Source: an uncultured Flavobacteriaceae bacterium
Lineage (GTDB): Bacteria > Bacteroidota > Bacteroidia > Flavobacteriales > Flavobacteriaceae
Assembly (NCBI GenBank): GCA_947488435.1
Contig: CANKZG010000004.1
Location: 1-64,000 of the forward strand
Direction of reading: 5' to 3'
DNA: 64,000 bases
Part shown: piece by piece, positions 18,141 through 26,254 of the stretch
Layout of the letters: every line of letters begins with the position of its first letter
How positions within the stretch are numbered: the stretch's first letter is position 1
Translations under genes and position numbers: made by a program
Notes under the pieces: model-generated
What the model was told of the DNA's origin: nothing
What the model saw: the letters and a program-made list of their open reading frames with translations, nothing else
Database searches by the model: none

Positions 18141-19451
18141 TTACTCTAAATAATTGATGGGGTCAACATAACTGCCATGATGCTTTATCATGTAGTGTAA
18201 ATGCGGTCCAGATGAAAGACCAGAGTTTCCTGTATATCCAATGATTTGACCTTTTTTTACCACCTGATCTTTTTTGCAATTAAAATTGCTTAAATGCGCA
18301 TATCCTGTTTCATAACCGTTGGCGTGAGATATAATGACTAAGTTACCCCAATTTCCTTGATTAGAGGCGTTGGTTATTACTCCATCTGTTGTGGCAATAA
18401 CAGGAGTGCCGATTTCGGCTTTAAAATCAATTCCCTTATGCCGTTGCCCTCTTTTACCTTGAGCATCTTTTCGTTGTGCACCATAAGGAGAAGTAATATC
18501 CTCTTTTGTCACATTTTGAATTGGAAATAAAGAAGGGGTGGAGACAACAGCCTGTAAAACATCCAATCTATTGTTGATATTAATTTTGGTCTTGGTAAAG
18601 GAAACCAAACAAAAGAAACCTATTGGGATAAAAATCAGGTATTTTATTTTTAGCAACGGATTTGATTTTGTTTTAAGCATCATTTCTATTCTTTTTTTGA
18701 TTATTGGTTGTTTAAAATAACTACAGATATGGGTTGTATTATTAGCTTTAATATTATCAAGCAAAAGTTCCATATAATAGGAAATCTTTACCTTTTCATG
18801 GCGCAGTGCACTCTTGTCTGCCTGAAATTCATGAATCGATTTCAAAGACTTTCTATAGAAGTAAACTATAGGATTAAACCAAAAGAACGCAAAGTAAATT
18901 TCGGTAACTAGAAGATCTATAGAATGTTTTAACTTAATATGTGCCTTTTCATGCGCTAATATAAGAGCATCGCAATTACGCATCCTATGTTCGGGAACAA
19001 ATATCCAATTAAAGTAGGAATAGATCTCAGAGTCTTTTGTTATGACTAGTTTGTAATTTTCTTTTTTAGTAACAAGAGATCTATTTTTTAAAACAACAAG
19101 CTTTAGTATGGAACTAACTATTCTAATCAAACAAATAAGAACCCCCATACAGTATGTCCATATAATAAGTTCGGAATAATCAGTTTGCACAGAAGCTGTT
19201 GCTGCAGGATTTAAGGCAGTCGTTGTTTCATAAGTGAAACCTTCGAAAATAGGAAGTTCTACCATTTCGCGAGGTACTATGGGCAAAAGATTCTCAACCA
19301 AGGGAATGAGGATTGATATGGGGATAAAAAATAGTAAAATCCACCTGTTGAGTTGGTGAAAAGTTAATCTGCTTAACACCAGTCGATATCCTATATAGAA
19401 TACTATAAATACAACACTTGATTGTATAAGATGAAAGAAAAAACTATTCAT
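18141..19451 (-). CDS. BlaR1-type M56 membrane peptidase fused to an M23 peptidase domain
   Basis: This 436-residue protein joins two metallopeptidases. The N-terminal part is a BlaR1/MecR1-type M56 domain with membrane segments near residues 5-22, 37-55 and 96-112, then the zinc motif HEKAH (167-171) with Glu208 in HEFQADK on the cytoplasmic side. A further membrane segment near 268-285 leads to a periplasmic M23 domain (about 320-436) with intact H338/D342, H386 and H417/H419. In BlaR1 the outer part senses beta-lactam; here that place is taken by a peptidoglycan endopeptidase. Its start overlaps the BlaI-type repressor gene by eight bases, the usual signal-protease and repressor pairing. 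The fusion is known in Bacteroidota, but its signal is not. Confidence 0.88.
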   Translation of the reverse strand: MNSFFFHLIQSSVVFIVFYIGYRLVLSRLTFHQLNRWILLFFIPISILIPLVENLLPIVPREMVELPIFEGFTYETTTALNPAATASVQTDYSELIIWTYCMGVLICLIRIVSSILKLVVLKNRSLVTKKENYKLVITKDSEIYSYFNWIFVPEHRMRNCDALILAHEKAHIKLKHSIDLLVTEIYFAFFWFNPIVYFYRKSLKSIHEFQADKSALRHEKVKISYYMELLLDNIKANNTTHICSYFKQPIIKKRIEMMLKTKSNPLLKIKYLIFIPIGFFCLVSFTKTKININNRLDVLQAVVSTPSLFPIQNVTKEDITSPYGAQRKDAQGKRGQRHKGIDFKAEIGTPVIATTDGVITNASNQGNWGNLVIISHANGYETGYAHLSNFNCKKDQVVKKGQIIGYTGNSGLSSGPHLHYMIKHHGSYVDPINYLE

Positions 19452-19827
19452 TTTTATCTTTTAAAAGTTCAATTTTTTCTTCAATTGCCTGTTTTATTTC
19501 TTCAAGCTCCGTAAGGTTTAGGTGATCACTTTTAGTGAAATAAGAAGCGAATTTATGTATAGAACCGTTAAAAAAACGCCCTATAACTTCTTTCATATGT
19601 TCGTTAAAATAATTGTTTTTTGTAACAGTAGGATAGTATTCACGAGTTTTGCCAAAGGTTCTATAATTGACATATTTTTTTTTCACTAAGACACTGACTA
19701 CAGTAGATATGGTAGTATATGCAGGTTTTGGTTCTGGGAATTCTTTTACAATGTCTTTTAGGAAAGCTTTTCTAAGTTTCCATAAGTATTGCATTATTTG
19801 TTCTTCAGGTTTAGTGAGTTTGTTCAT
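19444..19827 (-). CDS. BlaI/MecI-type transcriptional repressor
   Basis: This is a 127-residue winged-helix repressor of the BlaI/MecI family, the expected partner of the M56 peptidase that overlaps it. I start it at MNKLTKPEEQIMQYLW, which aligns with the family N-terminus; the frame runs 62 codons further upstream but through the promoter palindrome and an AT-rich stretch that cannot be coding. The recognition-helix region AYTTISTVVSVLVKKKYV is clear. The family acts as a dimer, cut by its M56 partner on a signal. It presumably represses its own operon through the palindrome that lies 14 bases before its start codon. Confidence 0.9.
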   Translation of the reverse strand: MNKLTKPEEQIMQYLWKLRKAFLKDIVKEFPEPKPAYTTISTVVSVLVKKKYVNYRTFGKTREYYPTVTKNNYFNEHMKEVIGRFFNGSIHKFASYFTKSDHLNLTELEEIKQAIEEKIELLKDKNE

Positions 19828-19831
19828 AAAG

Positions 19832-19882
19832 CGAATATACAATAATTTATTACTATAACTATAGTTATAGTAATAAATTATT
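19832..19882 (-). promoter_or_regulatory. Operator-promoter of the BlaI-type operon with 42-bp perfect palindrome
   Basis: Bases 19841-19882 form a perfect 42-bp palindrome, each half reading TAGTTATAGTAATAAATTATT-like from the centre outward (left half AATAATTTATTACTATAACTA). Directly next to it, TATATTCG on the minus strand (19839-19832) matches the -7 box at all but one fixed position and lies four bases from the repressor start codon. The palindrome therefore covers the -33 region and spacer. BlaI-family repressors bind such dyads, so this is very likely the autoregulatory operator. Transcripts would be almost leaderless. Confidence 0.8.
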
Positions 19883-19930
19883 AAAAGCCCCTTAAAAAAC
19901 CTTATATGAATCATACAGACGTCGAAAAAA

Positions 19931-20845
19931 TTAACCGAACCTCTTTCTGAATTCTGATGGTGACATTTCTGTTTTATGTTTAAAGAGTTTTGTGAAGGAT
20001 GCAGGATATTCAAAACCTAAACCATAAGCAATTTCACTAATGGAGAGGGGGGTAGTTGACAGCTGTTCCTTAGCTTTATCAATTAATTTGTTGTGGATAT
20101 GCTGTTGCGTACTTTGCCCAGTAAGGGATTTTAGCATGTTGCTTAAATAATTTGGAGAAAGATTTAAACGATTTGCAACCCATATAACTGAGGGTAAACC
20201 TTTTTCGATAAAATTGTTGCCGCTAAAATAATCGGATAAAACTTCTTCCAGTTGATTTACCAATACATCATTAGAGATCCTACGGGTAATAAATTGTCTT
20301 TCATAGAAGCGTTCTGCATAATTAAGGAGTAATTCCAATTGCGTAATAATTATCTTCTGACTGAACTTGTCAATATTTGCATGATATTCTTTTTGAATAT
20401 TTTTTAAATGAGCTACCATCATTAGTTCTTCTTTCTCCGAAAGGAAAAGCGCTTCATTAATAGCATAGCCAAAGAATTCATAGGTTTTTATGCGTTTGGC
20501 TAATGATGTATTCCACAAAAAATCAGGGTGTATAAGCAATAGCCAACCTGAGGGAGTGTGCCTTATGTTAGGATTACTGGTCAAACTTATCACCTGATTT
20601 GGTGCAACAAAGGTCATTACACCCTCATCGAAATCATAGGCTTGTTGCCCATAAAAAAATTTATGGGCAACATTGCGTTTTAATCCAATTGTATAATAAT
20701 CTTGCCTCCATTTGAGATCTTCTATATCCGATGGATATTGCACCTTACTATAATCTATTAAACTTATTAAGGGATGTTCTGGAGAAGCAATATTAGCCAG
20801 CTTGTGATAATCACTTATTTTCTTAAAGTGTCTTAAAGCTTTCAT
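19931..20845 (-). CDS. AraC-family transcriptional regulator
   Basis: This is a 304-residue activator-type regulator. The last 100 residues carry the two helix-turn-helix motifs of AraC/XylS proteins: the first around VIWVANRLNLSPNYLSNMLK, the second around SISEIAYGLGFEYPASFTK, followed by the closing PSEFRKRFG. The N-terminal 180 residues are an effector-binding, cupin-like part. It lies 24 bases after an SDR gene on the same strand and must be cotranscribed with it. A perfect 15-bp direct repeat upstream of that SDR gene is a strong candidate for its binding site. Effector unknown. Confidence 0.92.
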   Translation of the reverse strand: MKALRHFKKISDYHKLANIASPEHPLISLIDYSKVQYPSDIEDLKWRQDYYTIGLKRNVAHKFFYGQQAYDFDEGVMTFVAPNQVISLTSNPNIRHTPSGWLLLIHPDFLWNTSLAKRIKTYEFFGYAINEALFLSEKEELMMVAHLKNIQKEYHANIDKFSQKIIITQLELLLNYAERFYERQFITRRISNDVLVNQLEEVLSDYFSGNNFIEKGLPSVIWVANRLNLSPNYLSNMLKSLTGQSTQQHIHNKLIDKAKEQLSTTPLSISEIAYGLGFEYPASFTKLFKHKTEMSPSEFRKRFG

Positions 20846-20869
20846 TAGTATAAATGTATAAAGAAGATT

Positions 20870-21628
20870 TTAAACGAGCATTCCTCCAGAAACTTCAATA
20901 CGTTGTCCATTAATCCATCGTGCGCGTTCTGAACATAAGAAAGCTACAGTACCTCCAATATCTTCAGCTTCTCCTACGCGACCAAGTGCAGTAATATTTG
21001 CGATAATAGCCCTTTTATCTTCGTTATCACGGTTACTTCCTCCTGCAAAATCGGTAGCTACTGCTCCTGGAGCGATTACATTAGCTGTTATTTTACGCGT
21101 TCCCAGTTCCTTGGCCAAATACCGAGTGAAGACTTCTAAGCCTCCCTTCATCATAGCGTAAGCCGACATTCCCGGTAAACTAAAACGTGCTAACCCACTA
21201 GAAATATTGATAATTCTGCCAGACTCATTAAGATAAGGTAGAGCAGCCTGTGTTAGAAAATAGATGCTTTTAAGGTGTATGTTCATCATCTCATCGAATT
21301 GTTCTTCTCTAGTATCGGCGATGAGGTTAAAGGTTCCGGTGCCAGCATTGTTGATCAAAAAATCAAAATTTGGGTCTCCGTTTTCATTTTCCAAATATGC
21401 TATACTTTTGGCTATAAATTGTTGACCGCTTTTAAAATCATTGGCATCAAATGGAAAAGCGATAGCTTTTTGACCAAGGGCTTCAATTTCTAAAATAACT
21501 TCTTTCGCCTTTTCTTCGTTGGTATGATACGAAAAAATGATGTTCACTCCATCTTTAGCTAAATTAAGTGCCATGTCTTTTCCTAGACCGCGACTAGCCC
21601 CTGTTATAATTGCTGTTTTCTGATTCAT
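20870..21628 (-). CDS. SDR family oxidoreductase
   Basis: This is a 252-residue classical short-chain dehydrogenase/reductase. The cofactor motif TGASRGLG lies at residues 9-16, the NNAG motif near residue 92, and the catalytic Ser and Tyr-x-x-x-Lys positions are INISSG and YAMMK near residues 145 and 160. The closing RINGQRIEVSGGMLV fits the FabG-like group. Its substrate is unknown. SDR genes paired with an AraC regulator are common in flavobacteria. Transcription probably starts about 20 bases upstream of the ATG, from a near-consensus CATCTTTG box (21660-21653, minus strand). Confidence 0.92.
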   Translation of the reverse strand: MNQKTAIITGASRGLGKDMALNLAKDGVNIIFSYHTNEEKAKEVILEIEALGQKAIAFPFDANDFKSGQQFIAKSIAYLENENGDPNFDFLINNAGTGTFNLIADTREEQFDEMMNIHLKSIYFLTQAALPYLNESGRIINISSGLARFSLPGMSAYAMMKGGLEVFTRYLAKELGTRKITANVIAPGAVATDFAGGSNRDNEDKRAIIANITALGRVGEAEDIGGTVAFLCSERARWINGQRIEVSGGMLV

Positions 21629-21678
21629 TTTTATGGTTTTAAATTACAGTACAAAGATGGGCATAGGTAACAGTGCAT

Positions 21679-21714
21679 TGTTTTCCAAATCTCTCTTTGT
21701 GTTTTCCAAATCTC
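21679..21714. promoter_or_regulatory. Perfect 15-bp direct repeat with 21-bp period, likely AraC-type operator
   Basis: TGTTTTCCAAATCTC occurs at 21679-21693 and again, base for base, at 21700-21714. The period of 21 bases is two turns of the helix, the arrangement that AraC-family proteins bind with their paired helix-turn-helix motifs. The repeat lies about 50-85 bases before the start codon of the SDR-AraC operon, with the nearer half next to the expected -33 position. Confidence 0.65.
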
Positions 21715-21809
21715 ACTGGAGAGGTACTCTCATTGAAATCAATCTAGTGGCAAAGGGATGCACAGCAATAAATATTCTTAACGGTTTGAATTGTTTAGGC
21801 ATAAATTCT

Positions 21810-22283
21810 TTAGTAAAAATGCATTTTCATTCCTTCATGAGTGGCTATAAATCCTAAATCCTTATAAAACTTGACGGCTTTGGGCCTTTTTTTATCTGTA
21901 GTTAATTGTAACAAGTGTGCTTGGCGTTCTTGTGCTCTTTTAATGGCCCATTCAAACATAATTTTTCCAATACCAAGACCTCTTCGATCTTTTCTAATGC
22001 GCACCGCTTCTATCTGCGCTCTAATTCCACCGCGATACGTGAGATATTGTATAAATGAAAGCTGTAGTGTTCCAATGATTTCTAATTGTTCATTCTCTAG
22101 AACTATAAGTTCTTGATTTGGATCAGCATTAATTTGCTCAAATGCCTTTACATAATCATCAGGCAATGGTTCTTTGAAATTTTCTCTAGTTTTTCCAAGT
22201 GCATCATCCGCGAGCATTGCCACAATTTTTGAGACATCTTTTTCGTAAGCTTTTCTAAACTTTATTTTACTTAAGTTATTCAT
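21810..22283 (-). CDS. GNAT family N-acetyltransferase
   Basis: This is a 157-residue acetyltransferase of the GNAT fold. Motif A, where acetyl-CoA is bound, is seen as RIRKDRRGLGIGKIMFEWA near residue 100 (the R-x-x-G-x-G pattern), and the C-terminal strand LQLTTDKKRPKAVKFYKDLGF is typical of the group. Its start overlaps the end of a second GNAT gene by eight bases, so the two are translated together. The substrate is unknown. The second gene is not a close copy. Confidence 0.88.
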   Translation of the reverse strand: MNNLSKIKFRKAYEKDVSKIVAMLADDALGKTRENFKEPLPDDYVKAFEQINADPNQELIVLENEQLEIIGTLQLSFIQYLTYRGGIRAQIEAVRIRKDRRGLGIGKIMFEWAIKRAQERQAHLLQLTTDKKRPKAVKFYKDLGFIATHEGMKMHFY

Positions 22284-22803
22284 GTTTAAATAATATTGGG
22301 TGGCATGTTTTTACAAATTGTTCCACATCTTTTTCAGTAAGATAGAATGGATACGACATTAGCAATAGTTGCAAAGAAGGCTGACCTTCTATCGAAGGTG
22401 GTATTTCATAATACTGTTGGTTAAGTTTAAAGCCAATACGTTCATAAAACTTTATTCTACGTTTATTAATTATTGTATTCGGTAGTTCCACTTCTAATAG
22501 AATGGTTTTATCGGTATTACCGATAAATTTTTCAAGAATTGACTTTCCAAATCCTTTATTTCTCTGTGATATGGACGTGGCAAAATGATCGATGTATTTG
22601 TAGTTTTTCAGATCCCACCATAAAAGAAACCCGATGCATTGATTTTGGTTCAGCACCACGTCAAAATTATAATTCGCATTTTTCATAATTCGAGATTGAT
22701 TATCTAGCGATCTTCGCTCTTCGGGTGGGAATGCGTCTTCATAGAGCTGCCAAGCTTGATTAAAATATGTATCAGAAGTGTTTCTAAGGCGTAGTTGCTT
22801 CAT
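22276..22803 (-). CDS. GNAT family N-acetyltransferase
   Basis: This is a 175-residue GNAT protein and the first gene of a two-gene unit with another acetyltransferase. Acetyl-CoA binding motif A reads TSISQRNKGFGKSILEKFI near residue 83, and the usual late FYERIGFKLN strand follows. The N-terminus LYEDAFPPEERRS is typical of a GNAT subgroup in Bacteroidota. No substrate can be named. Confidence 0.87.
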   Translation of the reverse strand: MKQLRLRNTSDTYFNQAWQLYEDAFPPEERRSLDNQSRIMKNANYNFDVVLNQNQCIGFLLWWDLKNYKYIDHFATSISQRNKGFGKSILEKFIGNTDKTILLEVELPNTIINKRRIKFYERIGFKLNQQYYEIPPSIEGQPSLQLLLMSYPFYLTEKDVEQFVKTCHPILFKHE

Positions 22804-22999
22804 TAATGTTTATCCATGATTCAATTTATAATTTGATAAAGAAGCGTGTTTCATATCGTCTGGAGGGATGAAGTTAACAAAATAGAAGCAAATTTATTTG
22901 TAAAAAGATGCCTGCCATACTTTAATTAATTTTTATGATTTTTAAAGGTGTTAAAAAACAATTTCAGACGTAGCTTCGCAGATTCATATAAATCGTATA

Positions 23000-23455
23000 A
23001 TGATTCTGGATTTAATTGTATCAATGTTATGGAGTATATCCCCATTTGGCGAGGCCAAAGTGGGAATTCCCTATGGCATGTTACGAGGAGTTAATATCTA
23101 TGTCGTTTTTATAGCATGTCTGTTGGCTAATATACTAGTGTTTCCGTTAATGTTGTTTTTTTTGGAAAACGTGAATCGTTATCTTTTGCGATGGAATGCA
23201 TATAAGAAATCAGCATTGTTTGTAGCACGTAGGGCCAAGGTAGGTTCAGCGGATAAAATTAAAAAATATGGCTTTTGGGGATTGATGTTTTTTGTAATGA
23301 TTCCTTTGCCTGGAACAGGCGTATATGCCGGAAGTATTGCTACTTATCTCTTGAAAATGGAACGTTCTAAAGCATTTTTGGCCAATGTTATAGGAATCTT
23401 TTTTTCATCCCTTATCGTGTGGATTACAACGCTGCTATCTATGCAGGCTTACTAA
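23000..23455 (+). CDS. COG2426 small multidrug export family membrane protein
   Basis: This is a 151-residue inner-membrane protein with about four hydrophobic segments. The features of the small multidrug export family (COG2426) are present: the early SPFGEAKVGIPYGML with re-entrant character, and PLPGTGVYAGSIATYLL near residue 105, where two Gly-Pro-rich loops face each other as in DedA-like folds. The family name comes from weak evidence and no substrate is established. It stands alone between two minus-strand genes. Confidence 0.8.
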   Translation: MILDLIVSMLWSISPFGEAKVGIPYGMLRGVNIYVVFIACLLANILVFPLMLFFLENVNRYLLRWNAYKKSALFVARRAKVGSADKIKKYGFWGLMFFVMIPLPGTGVYAGSIATYLLKMERSKAFLANVIGIFFSSLIVWITTLLSMQAY

Positions 23456-23484
23456 ACAAGTAATGCACTATGAGTAGTATTAAA

Positions 23485-23706
23485 TTAAACGGTGGGTACG
23501 CCTTTTAATCTTTTTTCTACTTTTTTCTTTTTGGCAGTAAGTTTTTTCATCAAATCCATGATGTCGCTATCTTTATTTTCCTTGTAGATCTCATTTAACG
23601 AAAGAATAAGTTCTTTAATTTCTCGAGAAGCTATAATTCGTTCGTTTGTTGTTTTTGGAGAAAGCTTAGCTTCCTCATATTGTTTGGCTTTGGTGATGAT
23701 GTCCAT
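23485..23706 (-). CDS. Small charged helical protein, unknown function
   Basis: I do not recognise this 73-residue protein. It is all helical in look and strongly charged, with a long Lys- and Glu-rich run in the second half ending LTAKKKKVEKRLKGVPTV. No membrane segment or signal is seen. The composition and clean start make it a credible gene, perhaps a flavobacterial conserved small protein that binds nucleic acid or another protein. Confidence 0.6.
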   Translation of the reverse strand: MDIITKAKQYEEAKLSPKTTNERIIASREIKELILSLNEIYKENKDSDIMDLMKKLTAKKKKVEKRLKGVPTV

Positions 23707-23848
23707 TAAAACTCTTATTTGGAATAAATGTAAATAAGAAATTAGTTTTAGAGTTAAGGTTTAACAAAACATTATAGAAATAGCTTTACCCCCGGGAAAT
23801 GAAGGCATTTATTGCTAGAATAATAGTAACTTCGTGCCAATAAATTTA

Positions 23849-23924
23849 GGGGATATTAGCTCAGTTGGTTTAGAGCGCTGCCTTGACAGGGCAGAGGTCA
23901 CCGGTTCGAATCCAGTATATCCCA
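23849..23924 (+). tRNA. tRNA-Val (anticodon GAC)
   Basis: The acceptor stem GGGATAT pairs with ATATCCC. The anticodon stem CTGCC/GGCAG holds the loop TTGACAG with anticodon GAC. The D arm and the TTCGAAT loop are normal. The T stem is ACCGG opposite CCAGT, which leaves a C-A mismatch in the middle pair, while the other valine tRNA here has ACTGG/CCAGT fully paired. No encoded CCA. The fold is otherwise complete. Confidence 0.93.
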
Positions 23925-23948
23925 CTATTTTGTTTATTATTTTTGTAA

Positions 23949-24320
23949 TTAGAGGCTTAGCGAACAGCTTTGAGATTTTCCAAACCATTTTACGCGATTT
24001 TTTGAAGCGTGTCTATAGATGCTATCACGAAGTATTCTAGGAACATACCCTAAAAGTGTAGCAATGCGTTTAAATTTGGGTATTTTGGAAACAATTTTTA
24101 GGAACCCATCGGAATGAGTATAATGTCCATTAGAGTCCCATAAGATTACAGTGTCTAGGCTTGAAGAAGGTAAATTATTAGCCTTTAAAAACTGTTGTCC
24201 CATAGGGGATTGAAAAGGTACAAAAACGAATAATTCGCTTGGAGCAAATTTTAGCAGCCATCCTACAACCCCGTTACATAGGTTGCATTCACCGTCAAAA
24301 ATTATAACATTTTTATACAT
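23949..24320 (-). CDS. DCC-family thiol-disulfide oxidoreductase-like protein (DUF393)
   Basis: This is a 123-residue protein of the DUF393 group, named DCC after its N-terminal motif, seen here as FDGECNLCNG (residues 8-17) with the Asp and two Cys residues. The fold is predicted thioredoxin-like, and a redox role is inferred, not shown. It lies 27 bases after the ABC transporter ATPase gene on the same strand, so it may be on the same transcript. The gene begins 24 bases beyond tRNA-Val(GAC) but points toward it. Confidence 0.85.
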   Translation of the reverse strand: MYKNVIIFDGECNLCNGVVGWLLKFAPSELFVFVPFQSPMGQQFLKANNLPSSSLDTVILWDSNGHYTHSDGFLKIVSKIPKFKRIATLLGYVPRILRDSIYRHASKNRVKWFGKSQSCSLSL

Positions 24321-24347
24321 GATTTAAATTGTAAAACTTCACTACAA

Positions 24348-25016
24348 TTATAGTCGTAACGAACCATCAATCATTTCAATTGCGCGATGAGTATTATTAT
24401 ATATAGTAGCATTATGCGTTGCTATAATTACTGTTTTTTTCCGTTGTTCTGCTATTTCTTTAAGAATACTGAAAATCACCTTGGTGTTTTTTAAATCCAA
24501 ACTACCGGTGGGTTCATCTGCTATAATATGTTGGGGGTCATTAATTAAAGCTCTAGCAATTGCAATGCGCTGTTGTTGCCCTCCAGAAAGTTCATAGATA
24601 GGTTTGTCCTGATACGATTTTAGATCCATTTCTTCAAGAATTGAAATTGCCTTATTGCGAGTTTCTTCCCAGTTTTTGGAACCTTGTTTTAAAGCGGGAA
24701 GCATAATATTTTGAATCACTGTAAATTCATGAAGTAAATGATGAAATTGATAAACAAATCCAATTTTTTTATTTCGGAGTTGATTGACACGCTTTCTGGG
24801 CATTATTGCAATATTTTCCTGATCGATATATAGCTTTCCCTTAAACTCTGGATCTAGACTTGCTAGAATATACAGTAAGGTAGATTTACCACTTCCCGAT
24901 TCCCCAAATATGGATAGAAGCTCCCCATCTTCAATAGTTAAAGAGATGTTGTTGAGCACAGTATGCTCATGTGGCATTGAAAAGGTTTTATAGATATTCT
25001 CTGCAATGATGCTCAT
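24348..25016 (-). CDS. ABC transporter ATP-binding protein, LolD/MacB type
   Basis: This is the 222-residue ATPase of an ABC transporter. Walker A is GESGSGKST near residue 38, the signature LSGGQQQR near 142, and Walker B IIADEP near 165. This type (LolD, MacB, FtsE-like) couples ATP use to mechanical motion of a permease that extracts or moves lipoproteins or peptides in the envelope. Its start overlaps the stop of the permease gene by four bases (ATGA), so the two form one unit. Confidence 0.92.
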   Translation of the reverse strand: MSIIAENIYKTFSMPHEHTVLNNISLTIEDGELLSIFGESGSGKSTLLYILASLDPEFKGKLYIDQENIAIMPRKRVNQLRNKKIGFVYQFHHLLHEFTVIQNIMLPALKQGSKNWEETRNKAISILEEMDLKSYQDKPIYELSGGQQQRIAIARALINDPQHIIADEPTGSLDLKNTKVIFSILKEIAEQRKKTVIIATHNATIYNNTHRAIEMIDGSLRL

Positions 25017-26224
25017 AGTCCTCGAAGCGTTTTTACAGGGTCTATAGCACTGGCCTTTTTAGTCGGAAAATAGGTTGCTAAGAGTGTGGTTAAAAGACCA
25101 AAAAGAGAACCAAATATATAAAATGCAATATCAAAATTAACAGGATAAGTATCAACGATTATAAAATCAGAAGTTCCAATTGGTGTAGTGGATATAGATA
25201 AGCTAATTAAATAACCCATTGCTAATCCTAGCACAGCTCCAATAAGACCAATTACAAAGGCCTGAATCAAGAAAATAGCAATAATATCTTCTTCATGATA
25301 CCCGATAGATTTTAACACAGCAATATCTTTGCGTTTATTCAATACTACGCTATGCAGTACATTATACATTCCAAAACCTGCTACCAGTAAAATGGCAAAA
25401 GATACGGACCAGGTTAGAATATTACGTACTTTATTACCAATAACAATCGTTTTATTTTGTTCTTTCCAATCGTTTACTTCAATGCTATCAAAACTATGTA
25501 TGAGTTCATCTTTTAATTGTAATTGATTTCTTTGGTTAAGTCTGATGTGAATTGCTGTGATATCCTCAGGTTGCTTTAAAAGTTTCCGTAAGGTTTCTGC
25601 ATGTACATATGTTCTTATATTATCAATAGTAGTAATCCCAAAACTAAAAATCCCTTTTACATCAAGGTAACTATTGCTACCATTCGGTAAAATTATTTTT
25701 AAAGAATCCCCAACGGTTACTTTAAGGCGCTTTGCTAGGCTTACTCCTAGGAGTATAGATTTATCATCTGTACTATAATTAAGACTTTGAAAACCGGTTC
25801 CCGAAAGAAGCCTGCGATCTAGATCGACCATTTGATCTTCCTGATCTGGAATAATTCCATTCAGCCGTATTGGTAATTGTTGTGCATTACTAATCAAAAT
25901 CGCTGGGGCAGCAAATTGCTGCGAGAAAGCCTTAACAGTCTCATGCTTTTTTAGGGTCTTGGCTATTTTTGCTACCGTGTCTGCAGGAATAGTATTGATA
26001 CTTTGCGAGGACTTATTATTGGTATAGATGGTAATGTCTGGGTTTCCATTAAAAACTGCATCATCTAAAAACTGATTGACCCCTGTCATAAAACTAGCCA
26101 TTACAATAAAGGTAGTAACTCCTAATAACACCCCGAGTATTGCCAAAAAACTTTGCTTTTTTCGCGCTAAAAGATGCTGTTTGGCAATAAAAAAGTTAAC
26201 CTTATTTACGAGGGCGTTGAACAT
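25013..26224 (-). CDS. ABC transporter permease, LolC/E-MacB type
   Basis: This is a 403-residue permease with the layout of FtsX, MacB and LolC/E proteins: one membrane segment near residues 26-48, a large periplasmic domain to about residue 270, then three membrane segments near 275-300, 320-345 and 370-390 ending ASAIDPVKTLRGL, the typical C-terminal signature. With the ATPase it forms a complete mechanotransmission transporter. Since flavobacteria rely on lipoprotein traffic for gliding and nutrient uptake, a Lol-like role is plausible, but peptide or antibiotic export cannot be excluded. Confidence 0.9.
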   Translation of the reverse strand: MFNALVNKVNFFIAKQHLLARKKQSFLAILGVLLGVTTFIVMASFMTGVNQFLDDAVFNGNPDITIYTNNKSSQSINTIPADTVAKIAKTLKKHETVKAFSQQFAAPAILISNAQQLPIRLNGIIPDQEDQMVDLDRRLLSGTGFQSLNYSTDDKSILLGVSLAKRLKVTVGDSLKIILPNGSNSYLDVKGIFSFGITTIDNIRTYVHAETLRKLLKQPEDITAIHIRLNQRNQLQLKDELIHSFDSIEVNDWKEQNKTIVIGNKVRNILTWSVSFAILLVAGFGMYNVLHSVVLNKRKDIAVLKSIGYHEEDIIAIFLIQAFVIGLIGAVLGLAMGYLISLSISTTPIGTSDFIIVDTYPVNFDIAFYIFGSLFGLLTTLLATYFPTKKASAIDPVKTLRGL

Positions 26225-26254
26225 AAAGATTAGGTCGGGGTTTTTATTTTGCGA

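Noticed and set aside
19828-20013. N-terminal extension of the BlaI-type repressor
   Set aside because: It reads through the 42-bp palindrome and -7 box; family members start at MNKLTKPEEQ.
21633-21857. Plus-strand frame of 74 codons
   Set aside because: It runs through the direct-repeat operator and the promoter of the SDR gene and overlaps a GNAT gene end; not credible as coding.
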